Position numbers and translations under genes: made by a program | Part shown: one piece after another, positions 10,669 through 21,088 of the stretch | Layout: every line of letters begins with the position of its first letter | Position numbering within the stretch: position 1 is the stretch's first letter | From: Mixophyes australis | Taxonomy: Eukaryota; Chordata; Amphibia; Anura; Limnodynastidae | NCBI GenBank assembly: GCA_036250195.1 | Contig: JAVHZZ010000005.1 | Location: 70,565,505 to 70,629,504 of the forward strand | DNA: 64,000 nucleotides | Direction: 5' to 3' | The notes under the pieces: model-generated | Told to the model about the DNA's origin: nothing | Seen by the model: the letters and a program-made list of their open reading frames with translations, nothing else | Databases searched by the model: none

Positions 10669-13029
10669 TTATAAAAAAGGAGTAACCTCAAACCCCTCAT
10701 TAAGTCCATGTGGTGACAATGTATTCAGCGTATAGATCCAATACATTTCCCGCTGTGCTAGCTTTTTGGCCAAATCACCTCCCCTTGGACCCAGGGTCAC
10801 ATGTTCTATAGCTAAAAATTTAAGACAATTCGGGTCTGATTGGTGTACATCCATAAAATGTTTAGATACAGAATGATTAGTTAGTTTGTTTTTAATGTTC
10901 CTTACATGCTCCTGTATACGCAACTTGAGCATTCTTTTTGTTTTGCCCACATAACTCAATCCACAGGAGCATTCTAACAAATAGATCACAGATGACGTTA
11001 TACAGTTCATGAGACTGTTAATAGTATAACTCTTATTCACCTTAAGGCTTGAGAATGTTTTGTTATTCTTGTTCATATATCTGCATATATTGCAATGATT
11101 GCATTTTATGCTTCCTTTCGAACTTAAAAAGGTAGAAGGAGTACTGATACTTTCCTTGAGCATACTAGGAGCTATCATATCTTTAAGATTGCGACTCTTT
11201 TTAAAGATTATGTCTGGTCTATTAGGTAAAATATCACTTAAAACAGGATCTCTCTTAAGAATGTTCCAATGCTTTGAAATCACTGATTTAATTTTACTCT
11301 CACTATTGTTATAGCTCGTAATAAAAGAAACTCCTTCTCTATTTTTTCCCTGTTCTTTCTTAGTATAATTTAACAGTGATGATCTATCCACATTTTCAAC
11401 CTTATTACGAGCTCCTACGAGTAAACTTTTTGGATAACCTCTTTCCATAAATCTATCTTGATATACCGCCAGTTGTTCACTACATACTGTAGGATCACTA
11501 CAGTTTCTCTTGATACGACTATATTGTGAAAACGGTATATTTGTCTTCCATTTATGTAAATGGCAACTCTTAAAATGCAAATAACTATTTGCATCCACTT
11601 CTTTAAAAAAGTTTTTAGTCGTAACTCTACCATTTTGTTGCATTAGAACAAGGTCCAAAAATTCCACTTGTAAAGGATCAGACTTAGCTGTAAATCTTAA
11701 ATTGAGATCATTATTGTCAAGATAGCTTAAAAATTCTTCCAACAATGCAGTACTACCCTCCCAAACCATAACTATATCATCTATATATCTTTTGTAGAAT
11801 TTTATATTATCTTTAAATTTTTCAGATTGGTATATACACCTCTCCTCCCATTGACCCAAAAATAAATTAGCAAAGCTAGGGGCAAAAACAGTCCCCATAG
11901 CAGTGCCACATGTCTGCAAATAAAATTGATCTAAAAATGTAAAGTAATTATGAGTCAAGATAAAATCTATTAGAATACAAATAAAATCCTTATGGGCATC
12001 TGTAAGATCATTATCCCTATTCAAAAAGTATCTAGAGGCCTCAATTCCTTTCTGATGACCTATTGATGTATACAGAGCCTGAACATCAATTGTTACCCAT
12101 ATGTAGTCAGGATGCCATAGAAAATCATTAAATAACTGAAGGACACTAGTGGTATCCTTCAAATAAGACCGTAGTTGTATAACATACTTCTGTAGAAACA
12201 AGTCCACATATTGTGAAGCCCGAGAAGTAATAGAATCTATTCCGGCCACTATCGGCCGACCTGGTGGATTCACCAGGCTCTTATGAATCTTGGGCAAGAA
12301 GTAAAATATGGGCACTACTGGATAGTTCATTATTAAGAACTGATATTCATCTCTAACAATAAGCCCATTGTGTAATGCTACAGTCAAGATATCCCTTAGT
12401 TCTGAAACAAAGCCATCAGTAGGATCTTTAATTAATTTCTGATAGGAGGATGTGTCATTTAAAAGACGTAGGGCTTCCCCTACATACGCCTCTCTATTCA
12501 TGATCACCAATCCCCCTCCCTTATCAGCTTGTTTTATAACCAAATCCTGATTAGTTTGCAGTTCCTTAAGGGCTTTTACTTCTTGTGGTTTCAAATTGTT
12601 AGAACCATAACTACTTTTGGGGCCATTCTCATTGGAATCTGAATTACACAGATCCTCAATTACTAGAGTCTGAAACATTTCAATAAAACTGCTTTTGGAC
12701 TCCAATGGGTAATATTTTGAAGGTAATTTAAACCCTGATTTTGAAATCCCTTCATAGTTAGTCAGAACTGCCTCATCTTTTCTTAAGAAGTGCCTTTTTA
12801 ATGTCAGTTTCCTGACAAATTTATTGATATCAATATATAATTCAAATTTACTAGGCCTCTTGGTTGGGGCAAAGGACAAGCCTTTTCCCAAAACTGAAAT
12901 TTCTGAGTTAGTCAATACATGTGAAGAAAGATTAAAAATACCTTGCGTCTTCAAATTCACCCCTCTGTCTAAGCTAACCTTCTTCTCTGAGGTTTTGCGA
13001 CTCCCTCGCTTACCTCTTCGTCTATCCAT
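10669..13029 (-). CDS. Penelope-like reverse transcriptase with GIY-YIG endonuclease
   Basis: A 786-residue protein without stops. The N-terminal half carries QADKGGGLVIM (about 168-177), typical of PLEs. RT motifs follow: PPGRPIVAGID (255-265), motif A WVTIDVQALYTSI with Asp315, motif B CGTAMGTVFAPSFANLF (374-390) and motif C YIDD (415-418). A Cys cluster CNHCNIC (643-649) precedes the endonuclease. The GIY-YIG domain shows IYLLEC (682-687), YVGKT (693-697), a conserved Arg (about 704) and the likely catalytic Glu in REMYW (761). Such proteins nick target DNA and prime cDNA synthesis there. The first ATG lies inside ORF1 in another frame, and this frame stays open about 100 nt further upstream, so a frameshift or reinitiation link is possible. 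All key residues look present. Confidence 0.92.
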   Translation of the reverse strand: MDRRRGKRGSRKTSEKKVSLDRGVNLKTQGIFNLSSHVLTNSEISVLGKGLSFAPTKRPSKFELYIDINKFVRKLTLKRHFLRKDEAVLTNYEGISKSGFKLPSKYYPLESKSSFIEMFQTLVIEDLCNSDSNENGPKSSYGSNNLKPQEVKALKELQTNQDLVIKQADKGGGLVIMNREAYVGEALRLLNDTSSYQKLIKDPTDGFVSELRDILTVALHNGLIVRDEYQFLIMNYPVVPIFYFLPKIHKSLVNPPGRPIVAGIDSITSRASQYVDLFLQKYVIQLRSYLKDTTSVLQLFNDFLWHPDYIWVTIDVQALYTSIGHQKGIEASRYFLNRDNDLTDAHKDFICILIDFILTHNYFTFLDQFYLQTCGTAMGTVFAPSFANLFLGQWEERCIYQSEKFKDNIKFYKRYIDDIVMVWEGSTALLEEFLSYLDNNDLNLRFTAKSDPLQVEFLDLVLMQQNGRVTTKNFFKEVDANSYLHFKSCHLHKWKTNIPFSQYSRIKRNCSDPTVCSEQLAVYQDRFMERGYPKSLLVGARNKVENVDRSSLLNYTKKEQGKNREGVSFITSYNNSESKIKSVISKHWNILKRDPVLSDILPNRPDIIFKKSRNLKDMIAPSMLKESISTPSTFLSSKGSIKCNHCNICRYMNKNNKTFSSLKVNKSYTINSLMNCITSSVIYLLECSCGLSYVGKTKRMLKLRIQEHVRNIKNKLTNHSVSKHFMDVHQSDPNCLKFLAIEHVTLGPRGGDLAKKLAQREMYWIYTLNTLSPHGLNEGFEVTPFL

Positions 13030-13622
13030 CTGCGTTTTAATGGGGAAGCTCGCTTGGTATTTTCCTGTAACAGGAAATTTGGCTTCTCCCGTGCAGCTGG
13101 ATCCGGGGATAAAAAATCCTCTATATCGCTTTCAGCCCTATCCAGAGCGGAGAAGCGGTTCCTATATGTATTGGTATTCATCTGCCTCCTAGTTGGAATA
13201 TTCCTTGGGGTGAAAGATCTCCTTTTCTGTGGAACATTTATCCAAGACTCAGAGGTTTTTATATTCATATTTGTCTCACCATTATTCCTATACATTTTAG
13301 TCGGAGTCTTTTTCCAACTTTTAATTTTATCTTTAATGTAATCATTCCTATCTCTGGCGTACTTTCTCTCTTTGATTTTAGCTACATCCAATTCAACCCT
13401 ATTCACTTTCTTAATTAGTACTTGTTCATTGACCAAAAAATCTTTGTGGTCTTTAAATGCATTCATACTATTCTCTTTTTCCTGTATATATATATAACTA
13501 TAAACCAAATACCATCTGCTCATAAATGACTGTTCAATGGAACCATTGTAAATATGAAATATATAAATAGATGAATGTAAAAGTGCGAGTGTATGCGTGC
13601 GTGTTTGATCGCACCAGGCCAC
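12969..13622 (-). CDS. PLE upstream ORF (ORF1), basic protein of unknown function
   Basis: Up to 217 residues; a more plausible start is the Met at residue 53 (about 13466), because the part before it is Tyr/Ile-rich and looks like leader sequence. The rest is rich in Lys, Arg and Asn (QVLIKKVNRVELDVAKIKER, RNDYIKDKIKSWKK) and ends in KPQRRRLA. A helical or coiled-coil segment is possible near the start. I recognise no domain. It overlaps the RT ORF by 61 nt; the RT ORF is in the -1 frame relative to it. The position suggests a PLE accessory or nucleic-acid-binding protein; that role is inference. Confidence 0.55.
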   Translation of the reverse strand: MAWCDQTRTHTLALLHSSIYIFHIYNGSIEQSFMSRWYLVYSYIYIQEKENSMNAFKDHKDFLVNEQVLIKKVNRVELDVAKIKERKYARDRNDYIKDKIKSWKKTPTKMYRNNGETNMNIKTSESWINVPQKRRSFTPRNIPTRRQMNTNTYRNRFSALDRAESDIEDFLSPDPAAREKPNFLLQENTKRASPLKRRWIDEEVSEGVAKPQRRRLA

Positions 13623-13784
13623 GTAACACGTGGCGTACTGATCGCAATCTCACGGTAAAACAATATTAATCAATATACTTTCTTTCATCCAATTATACGA
13701 CTTCAACAATATACAGTATACTTACATTCATATTTGGATTAGTAATAAACCGTGACCTATTTGACAAAGACATTAATACTATGC

Positions 13785-13865
13785 TGTTTATTACTTTGAT
13801 TGTTCCTATTTGTAAAGCACTGTGGAATATGTTGGTGCTATATAAATAAATGTTAATAAATAAAA
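13785..13865 (+). mobile_element. L2 LINE 3' tail
   Basis: TTTGTAAAGCACTGTGGAAT, then GTTGGTGCTATATAAATAAA, matches the end of the L2 at 33270-33320. Only the last 80 bp or so are present, the usual outcome of 5' truncation. Confidence 0.8.
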
Positions 13866-14006
13866 TAAAAAAACTGTATTTATGTATTGCTAACTTTATG
13901 TTGTCAGGCAGATCCTTCTTCTCACAAGACTTATATGAATGCAAAGCATGCAGCGTGTATAAACATACTGGGACTGATTCATTAAAACATACAGAATGAA
14001 CATATA

Positions 14007-14295
14007 GGACCTGAGTCATTAAGGAAAGTAAGGCAGTAAATGTTCTCTGGGACAAACCATGTTGCAATGCAAGGGGTGCAAATTAGTTTATTATTTTGCA
14101 CATAAGTTAAAAAGTAGCTGTTTTTTCATGTAGCAAATAAATACTTGATAAATTTAAAGTTGATCTAGGACATCCCCCCAACTATAAATCTGCCCCCACA
14201 TTTTAAATTTAACTCCCACTCCAATGCAACATGGTTTTGACAAGGTGCAAAGTTACTCATTTTTCATGCTTTGCTCACCTTAATGACTCAGGTCC
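14007..14295. mobile_element. MITE with GGACCTGAGTCATTAAGG ends, copy 1
   Basis: The terminal inverted repeats are GGACCTGAGTCATTAAGG and CCTTAATGACTCAGGTCC. Inner parts also pair (TGTTGCAATGCA against ATGCAACATGG). ATA on both sides (14004-14006, 14296-14298) may be a 3-bp target duplication. A related copy lies at 17385-17833. No coding capacity. Confidence 0.78.
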
Positions 14296-14298
14296 ATA

Positions 14299-16651
14299 GT
14301 GTATTTATTTTTTTCGGGCATTTGCACGTCCATATTCAACTAGAAGTGGATTCAACTAGAAAACAGCAACAAGGTTCTGACCTTGCAGTCTGCCCCTAAC
14401 TTGCCTTCATCTCGTATGCACAGTCTACTGTCCCTATCTTGTCTTTATATTTTTCCTATCTTAACTGACTCTTAATACAGTGATTACAGAAAGATACACA
14501 CAGTTGAATACCACATACTCAGAAAGTTCCCTGCAAGAAATCTACCAGTGTTAAAATGACCTTTACAGCTGCCACTGCTTATTTATAATGCTGTGTTGCA
14601 CAAGATGAGTTCTGCTGCTCACATTGCCAATCTCATTTCATCCCCACCACACATATTATAAAAATGCATTGTGTGTGTCTCTGTCATTAGCACTGCTTTT
14701 CATCAGGAGTGCAAAGCGGAAGGTAACAGTCACATAGGATATTTATTAAGTGCCATTGCTGTTTTATAAATAAACCCTTTTTTTAAAAAGAAAACTATCA
14801 TAAAGATCTGAACCTGATTTTAATTTGAAGCCAAATATACATTTTTCTTGGTCAAGGAAAAGCAAGGGTGCTTTTTTTCTTTTCTGATTTTTTTTATTTC
14901 TATGCATTGTTAAAACTGGATATACACTATTAGATCAGCATTATTTGGAGTTATAATAAAAGTTGGCAGGCTTGCTGCACTTAGATCAAGTTTATACTGG
15001 ATATGATAGTGTTAATAGCAGGGAACAACTCATTTTGGATCTCCTTTGCGTATACACAGGGCCTCCAACATACAACACAATCCCTTGTGGAAAAATATTG
15101 ACATCATCATATTTCCCAGCAATCTTCACCTAGCATATAGCGTTTACAATGAATGCTATGTGCCAGTGTTCAGTGAACCAGGAACCAAATCAATTGAATT
15201 CTGCCCCCTTGCTCCACTTTTAGACTTAGCCCAGATCGAATGATTGCAAGATGTGTGGCCAGCCTCTTAATACAAAAGGACATGTGCTGCTGATGTCACT
15301 AAGCTTCAGGGGAGCCTGTATCTATTCCAGCAGTTAGTTCAGTGACTGACTGATCAGTTGATACTCACTGCACTTGCTCTGGATCCGTAGCTGTTAAAGA
15401 TAAGAAAAGTAGAAAGGCAGTAAAGTCATTAGCTGATAATCTTTTCCAATATCTAAAAACATATGAATACCTACATAACCAGTAGCTCAGGCGCAGGTGG
15501 AATGCTTAATCTAACGGTGTACTGCGAGACATCAAATACTGTTGTGTCTTATATTAAAGACTGTGTAGATGTTTTTATGAAGATTTGTCAAATGATTAGC
15601 CAGTAAAGCTAAGGCACTGGTGGCACACTTAATATAATAGGAAAAGTGTACTGTAAAGCATCAAATACCATTATGTAATATTGCAAAGATTGTGCAGAAA
15701 CTGTTGTGAAAATATGTGTAGAGATGATCGATCAAATTTCACCCGTTCGATGACCACAAACATGTTCACAATACAATCGTCAATAGACCTTAATTGAAAT
15801 TTGCGGAATGATACTTGCGACTAACATTTGCCATTTGCAGCTCATGTTTACTTTTCAGTTTTTTTAAAAAAAATTGTGTTTTTATTAAAGATGCTCATGC
15901 TCGGTTTTATGATAACCCAGCCTGCCTGAAGAATGCAGATCCGAGTACCGAGCTGAGCCAACTCGGTACTTTCACGCTTCCTCGGATCTAAATCAAGACA
16001 AAACATCATTGTTGTGTCATTGGATCTTGCAGGTTTTGGATTCCATAAGTACCTCCCTCCCCAGGAGCTCCAGCGCCATTGCTCACACAGAAACAGGGGT
16101 TGTTGTGTTCTTGTCACTCTCCAGTCTCCAGTGACATTGCTCAGTGCTTTTTGTCACACAGAACCAAGGGTAGCAATGTTCTTGTCACTTGACAAAAATT
16201 GACTGGAAATGACTGGAAAATAATGTTATTGAGGTTAATAATGATGTAGGAACAAAAATAGAGCCAAATTATGTGATTTTAGCAATTTCTTTTTAAAAAA
16301 ATAAATAAATTAAACTACAGATCCAAAACCAAAACCATAAACACGAAGCTGACTCGAATATGGTCGAACTGTCTCGAATGTAGCTCAATTTTCTTAAAGG
16401 TAATCTAAATGTGAGAAATTCAATTGAATTTTTCGAATATTTGTATTGGTTAGGTGAACTTGTTTGAGAAAAGATGTGTAGCCAGTTGTAGCATATCTAG
16501 ACATGACAGGCTGGGTGGTGCTAGCCTTTTCAGAATGGGAAGATAGGTTCCTATACCACAAGGATCATTATGGTTAAGGTGGGAGACCTGAGAAGACCTG
16601 CAAGTGGAAGGAAAGAGAGGACCCAGTGAGGCCAGTATGTGGAGACTGGAG

Positions 16652-16655
<4 letters not shown>
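14299..16655. other. No gene recognised; possible repeat at 15720-16470
   Basis: Mostly AT-rich. Within it, about 15720-16470 has TCGA/TCGAA-rich ends (GATGATCGATCAAATTTC and ACTCGAATATGGTCGAAC) around GATCCGAGTACCGAGC-type sequence, and may be a non-autonomous DNA element. I found no clear target duplication, so this is only a suggestion. Confidence 0.35.
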
Positions 16656-16687
<32 letters not shown>

Positions 16688-16709
16688 AGATATAGATAGA
16701 TATAGATAG

Positions 16710-16744
<35 letters not shown>
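16656..16744. repeat. (TA)n microsatellite with GATA interruptions
   Basis: Two long TA runs separated by TAGATATAGATAGA. The Tc1-like derivative starts immediately after, as expected of an element that targets TA. Confidence 0.9.
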
Positions 16745-16745
<1 letters not shown>

Positions 16746-17310
16746 CACACCCCAGTGTCCAAAATATTATGTCTATCTGCCAATTATTGCAAATATCTAA
16801 TCAACCAATCATGTAGCTGCAACTCAATGCATAAAAGCATGCAGACATGGTCAGGCGGTTCAGTTGTTGTTCAAACCGAAACCAGAGTGGGGAAGATATG
16901 GGAGCTAAGTGACTTTGACCTGGGGATGATTATTGGTGACAGATAGGGTGGTTTGAGTATCTCAGAAACTGCTAATCTCTTGGGATTTTCACGCTTAAAA
17001 CTCTGTAGTGTTTCAGAGAATGGTGCGCAAAGCAAAAAGCATTCACTGAGTAGTTCTGTGGGCAAAATCACCATGCTAATGGAGGAGATGCACAGATTGG
17101 CTCAAACTGACAGGAAAGCGATAGCAATTCAAATAACTATACATTAAAACAGTAGTATGCAGAAGAGCATCTCTGAACGCACCTTGAAGTGAATGATGCA
17201 ATCTGTAAGGAATGTTGAATGCATGCCACAGAGAATTCAGGCTGTTTTGGGGGTAAAAAGGCGTCCTAAACAGTACTAGAAAGGTGTAGCTAATAAAGTG
17301 GCCACTGAGT
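16745..17310 (+). pseudogene. Internally deleted Tc1/mariner-like element
   Basis: The 5' part encodes degraded N-terminal transposase-like sequence (HKSMQTWSGGSVVVQTETRV, SISETANLLGFSRLKLCSVS, EMHRLAQTDRKAIAIQIT) in two frames. It then jumps to sequence resembling the C-terminal end (ATGCCACAGAGAATTCAGGC) and a terminal TAATAAAGTGGCCACTGAG. The catalytic DDE/D middle is absent. The left edge abuts a (TA)n tract. It is a non-autonomous deletion derivative with no active product. Family assignment rests on remembered Tc1 patterns. Confidence 0.6.
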
Positions 17311-17384
17311 ACACATATTAAAGTAACAATAAGCTATGGCACTGGATAATCTGGCTATAAACTGATTGGAGAATGTGAGATATA

Positions 17385-17833
17385 AGGAATGATTCATTAA
17401 GGAAAGTAAGGCAAAAAAATGTATAAGTTTTCTCCTGGGCAAAACCATGTTACATGGGTGCAAATTAGTTTTTTTATTTTGCACATAAGTTAAATGCTGT
17501 CTTATTTTTCATGTAGCGCGCAAATACTTGATAGCTTATTTGTACACTGAAATTGAAATTGAACTAGGACATGCCCAACCCCAAATATAAATCTGCCATC
17601 ACATTTTCATTTTACCTCCCCCTACAATGCAACATGGGTTTGCCAAGGTTGAAACGTACTAATTTTTTCTGCTTTCATTTCCTTAATAAATAAAGAAATG
17701 GAAGTTGCTCAAATCAATGTATAGGCTATAGCAGCTGCATGAAAGGGTGGGGTTATCCTAAAAGGAACAAACACACAGAGATATCCTCCAGCACACTGCT
17801 ATAGCCAGCAACATTTCCTTAATAATCAGATCC
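17385..17833. mobile_element. MITE of the 14007-14295 family, copy 2, split by an insertion
   Basis: Shares with copy 1 CATTAAGGAAAGTAAGGCA, GTGCAAATTAGTTT, TTTTGCACATAAGTTAAA, ATAAATCTGCC and CAATGCAACATGG in order. The right end CCTTAATAATCAGATCC is displaced by a 123-bp insertion (17690-17812). Confidence 0.72.
17690..17812. mobile_element. 123-bp insertion with 13-bp target duplication
   Basis: ATTTCCTTAATAA occurs on both sides (17677-17689, 17813-17825). Duplications of this length are typical of LINE-machinery (SINE-type) insertion. The insert has partly inverted ends, GTTGCT...GGCTATAGC against GCTATAGCCAGCAAC. No poly(A) and no known SINE head are visible, so the family is unknown. 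Confidence 0.6.
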
Positions 17834-19379
17834 ATAGTATTTGAACTGTTCAAAAATATTTTATTAAGCAAGCTGCTATGAAGGTTAAAGGTCAAAAGAG
17901 TTAGTCACAAGTTTTACTGTGGCATTGGGTTCTGCTCTTTAGAATTTGTTTAGTTTATTTTAATAGTCTGCAGCTGTCACAGTTGCAATTGCTGAAAATA
18001 AAGAGGTGTGTAAAAGCTCACCAGAAAAAGCAAAAAACTAAAGCAAATAAAGCAGCAGTATAAGCCAAAAATATATTCATAGCTCCATATATTTTATACT
18101 GCAGTGTTCTACAATTAAAAAATAGTTTATTGATATTTTATGTTGCACTGCTTTAAACATGGCATTATAGGTTATCCTATTAATATTCATAGATATTGTC
18201 ATATCTCGCTGTGTACCAGTAGATGTGCGCATATTGTATATTGCTGGGGGAAAAAACAAGCAAACTAGATAGCCTATTTTTAAAAGCTAGGATAACATGG
18301 TTGTGTATGCCCAAGGAAGAGATTGCAAGGAGTTATAGGCTTAGCATGCAGCTTATTTAAGATCTGTTGGTTTAACGTTTGTCAGATTTGAAACTGTTCA
18401 TAAATCGCCTCTTGCAACTTTTGCTCTATTATATTTGTTGTCTAATTTTGATAAAAAAAAGGCAGAAATTAATTGTACTGACATTTAAGCATTTATATAT
18501 ATTTCTAAAATTTAGAACAACACAAAAAAATTACAGGAAAACAAATCTGTTCTGAATACAATGCAAAGAACTATTGTTGTTGCATAGACTGAAGAAGTGT
18601 CTCATGGAATATTAAGATGTTACACCTGAATATCAAGTGGCTGCTGCTCTGATTCATTAGTCATTTTCCTGCCTCTTTATTGTAATTTTACCCAGTCCCA
18701 TTAATAAATAGAGTTATGACAAATTACGTGGGATCAGATGTAATATACACTAAACAACATATACTATGGTAAACAACATTGGCACATTTATATAATAGCT
18801 TTAAAGATAGGAATGGTGGTGAAGGATGATTTCATTTCTAATATGAATATTTGCAATATGAACATTTGTAAAATAATTAAAAAATAATCAAATTGCAAAT
18901 TGAAATAAAGGGGCTTATGCCCATGAATGCTTTGGTGATTTACAATTATTTTCCAAGGAGATACATCATTAACTAGATTAGTAATAGGCATTCTCACTGT
19001 ACTTATTAATGCTCTTTCGGAAGCCATACAATATCTTGGGATACTAGCTACAGTGCTTAGAACTAAACTGATTTTTATTTATATTTTCAGTTTACTACAC
19101 AATATGTTGTTTTTAGGCATATTGTGTAGGTTGTTTTTTAATTTCTATTTGCAGACTGAATACATTTAAGTTAGATGATTGCTGTGTAAGTCTAAACATT
19201 CCAGACTACCATGGAAATTAGGGGTGGAACACAACATTGCCACACTCTTTAGAAAAATGTGTGGAAAGGCCCATTGATGCCTGTTAATCCATTCCAGAAT
19301 TTGCTTGGCCAGCGCATATCCATTGATGCTCCAAAGCAGGCTTTGTTACATATACACTGGCCAAAAGCACACTCAGAAG
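17834..19379. other. No gene recognised
   Basis: AT-rich sequence with short meaningless open frames; nothing supportable. Confidence 0.45.
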
Positions 19380-19549
19380 AGTCTCTGCTCTTCTGAAACC
19401 TGCCTCTACAACTAGGTAGGCGCCAGAGTATCTAGGTCTTCCTATGCACTAGCGTTTCAGCCAGTTCCCCTGCTCTCTGACTGACCTCCTGTGTACCGAC
19501 CCGGCTTCCTCTGGTTCTGCTTCTGGATCTCCCTTTGGCCTAACTGCTC
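19380..19549 (+). repeat. Left part of an older LTR-like sequence
   Basis: C/T-rich sequence (CTGACTGACCTCCTGTGTAC, CCTCTGGTTCTGCTTC) similar in style to the sushi LTR. It appears to continue after the sushi insertion at 27834. Probably the host LTR into which the younger element jumped; limits not defined. Confidence 0.35.
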
Positions 19550-19682
19550 CTATTTGTCACTCACCGGACCGTGAGTGCTTCTTCCCAGACATTTAGGAAC
19601 CGTGGCCGTCCTCCATCCTGAGGGTCTGCGCATGCGCAGCCCTTTCCTATACTTCAGTGTATGTCCCTTTAACTCAATTGGC

Positions 19683-19741
19683 AGATCAGGCAACACTCCC
19701 TATATTAAGCACCTGTGGTCAACACCACGTTGCCTGATCTT
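19683..19741 (+). promoter_or_regulatory. Predicted sushi promoter and self-primer
   Basis: TATATTA at 19701-19707 sits 31 nt before GCCTGATCTT (19732-19741), the predicted first bases of the transcript. Those bases are the exact complement of AAGATCAGGC just after the LTR (21566-21575). AGATCAGGCAAC (19683-19694) and GTTGCCTGATCT (19729-19740) form a 12-bp inverted repeat around the TATA box. The start site is inferred from spacing. Confidence 0.65.
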
Positions 19742-19811
19742 GGAGTCTCATTCCCCATCAGTCTCTGAAGGTGTTCCTGTATTCCTCGTGTATTCAGCGC
19801 TGCTGATTCCT

Positions 19812-19879
19812 GTGGTTTCCAAACCACTTCTATCTCTGTGGTTTCCTAACCACTTCTACTACTGTGGTTCCCATACCAC
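19812..19879 (+). repeat. Three short hairpins in R, 26-bp spacing
   Basis: GTGGTTTCCAAACCAC (19812-19827), GTGGTTTCCTAACCAC (19838-19853) and GTGGTTCCCATACCAC (19864-19879). Each is a small hairpin with the same outer GTGGT/ACCAC pairs. Confidence 0.75.
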
Positions 19880-19911
19880 TTCTACCATCAACTGTATCAT
19901 CGTGACTGTTT

Positions 19912-20335
19912 GCTGATTCCTATCCGCTGCCTCCGTGCACTACAGTCTTCTAAACCACTTCAACGCTATTATATATCATTGTGACTGTTTGCTGATTCCT
20001 ACCCGCTGCCTCCGTGCACTACAGTCTTCTAAACCACATCAACGCTATTATATATCATTGTGACTGTTTGCTGATTCCTATCCGCTGCCTCCGTGCACTC
20101 CAGCCTTTACTTCACATCCACTCTCCTGTTCATCATCAAGTCTGTGAGCTGATTCCTATCCGCTGCCTCCGTGCACTACAGTCTCCAGCTTGCAACTCGC
20201 CTGTGTTCATCATCGTGACTGTTAGCTGATTCCTATCCGCTGCCTCCGTGCACTACAGCCTCCAGCTGGCAACTCGCCTGTGTTCATCATCGTGACTGTT
20301 AGCTGATTCCTATCCGCTGCCCCTGTGCACTGCAG
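19912..20335 (+). repeat. Six-copy 77-79-bp tandem repeat in the LTR
   Basis: GCTGATTCCTA(T/C)CCGCTGCC recurs at 19912, 19991, 20070, 20148, 20225 and 20302. The same array occurs in the 3' LTR, offset by 6265. It lies in the predicted RNA leader upstream of gag. Confidence 0.9.
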
Positions 20336-21088
20336 TCTCATCTCAGCTCTCCTGTGTTCCTCGAGACTGCTGCTCTCATTGCCATCCGCTACTCTCCGTG
20401 ATCAACAGCTCCTGGTCTACTCTGCTCTCCCGTGTTCCATCGCTACTGGCACCTATTGGTTGCTACTGGTTACCTCCGTGTGCCCGCAGAGTCCTGCTGC
20501 TGCTGTCCGCGCTATCGTCCATCTACTGCTGATCCGCTCTCCACGCCTTCACGTGTCCCGCTGGTCTCTACCCTCCTGTCAGCATTGGATTCGTATCTCA
20601 TCAACTACTCCTCTGCTGGATCATCTCCATTCTCCTGGGTCCTCCATGAGTCCAGTTCCACGTGTTACTGATTCCTGTGGATTCGTGTCCCTGTTGGTCT
20701 ACTTACCTGTGCGCTGCACCTACTAGACCGCTGCCTCATCCATCCAGGGACTTCTCATCCAGCCGGCCTCCTGCCGCTCAGGTATCGCTGCACTCCTATC
20801 TGACTGCCTGCTTCTGAACCACGGTATGCATACTTCTCATTGACTGTGCTGGTGTATTGCATATCTTGCTGGACTGTGTAGGTTCTCCTCTGGAGTCTGC
20901 TATCCGCTGAGTCTATTGCCATCATTGACTGTGTTATCTTGTGCTGGATTACTTCAAGAGACTTTCTATATTTGCAGACCTGTTCAGTCATTTATATATA
21001 TTGTGCATGTTACTGTGGATCGTGTATAAGGTGCCCGTGTATATCCTGTGTTGCAGTCTCTCCCCGTGCACCTCCTCACATATATATT

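Larger units (their letters stand above)
9249..13622 (-). mobile_element. Penelope-like retroelement, near complete
   Basis: On the minus strand it comprises an upstream basic ORF (12969-13622), an RT plus GIY-YIG ORF (10669-13029), and about 1.4 kb of 3' non-coding DNA. The 3' part holds two related direct repeats (10003-10080, 10168-10244) and a hammerhead motif (9872-9917), and it ends at a (TA)n tract. PLEs are reverse-transcribed elements distinct from LTR and LINE elements. The 5' boundary was not found; no second hammerhead is visible beyond ORF1, so the upstream terminal repeat may be missing. The lack of stops in the main ORF suggests a young copy. Confidence 0.88.

Noticed and set aside
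16574..16783. Ile/Tyr-rich minus-strand frame
   Set aside because: Produced by the (TA)n microsatellite.
19575..20991. Open frames of 60-133 codons in the sushi LTR
   Set aside because: They are identical in both LTRs, C/T-rich and overlap in several frames and strands; they follow from repeats in non-coding LTR sequence.
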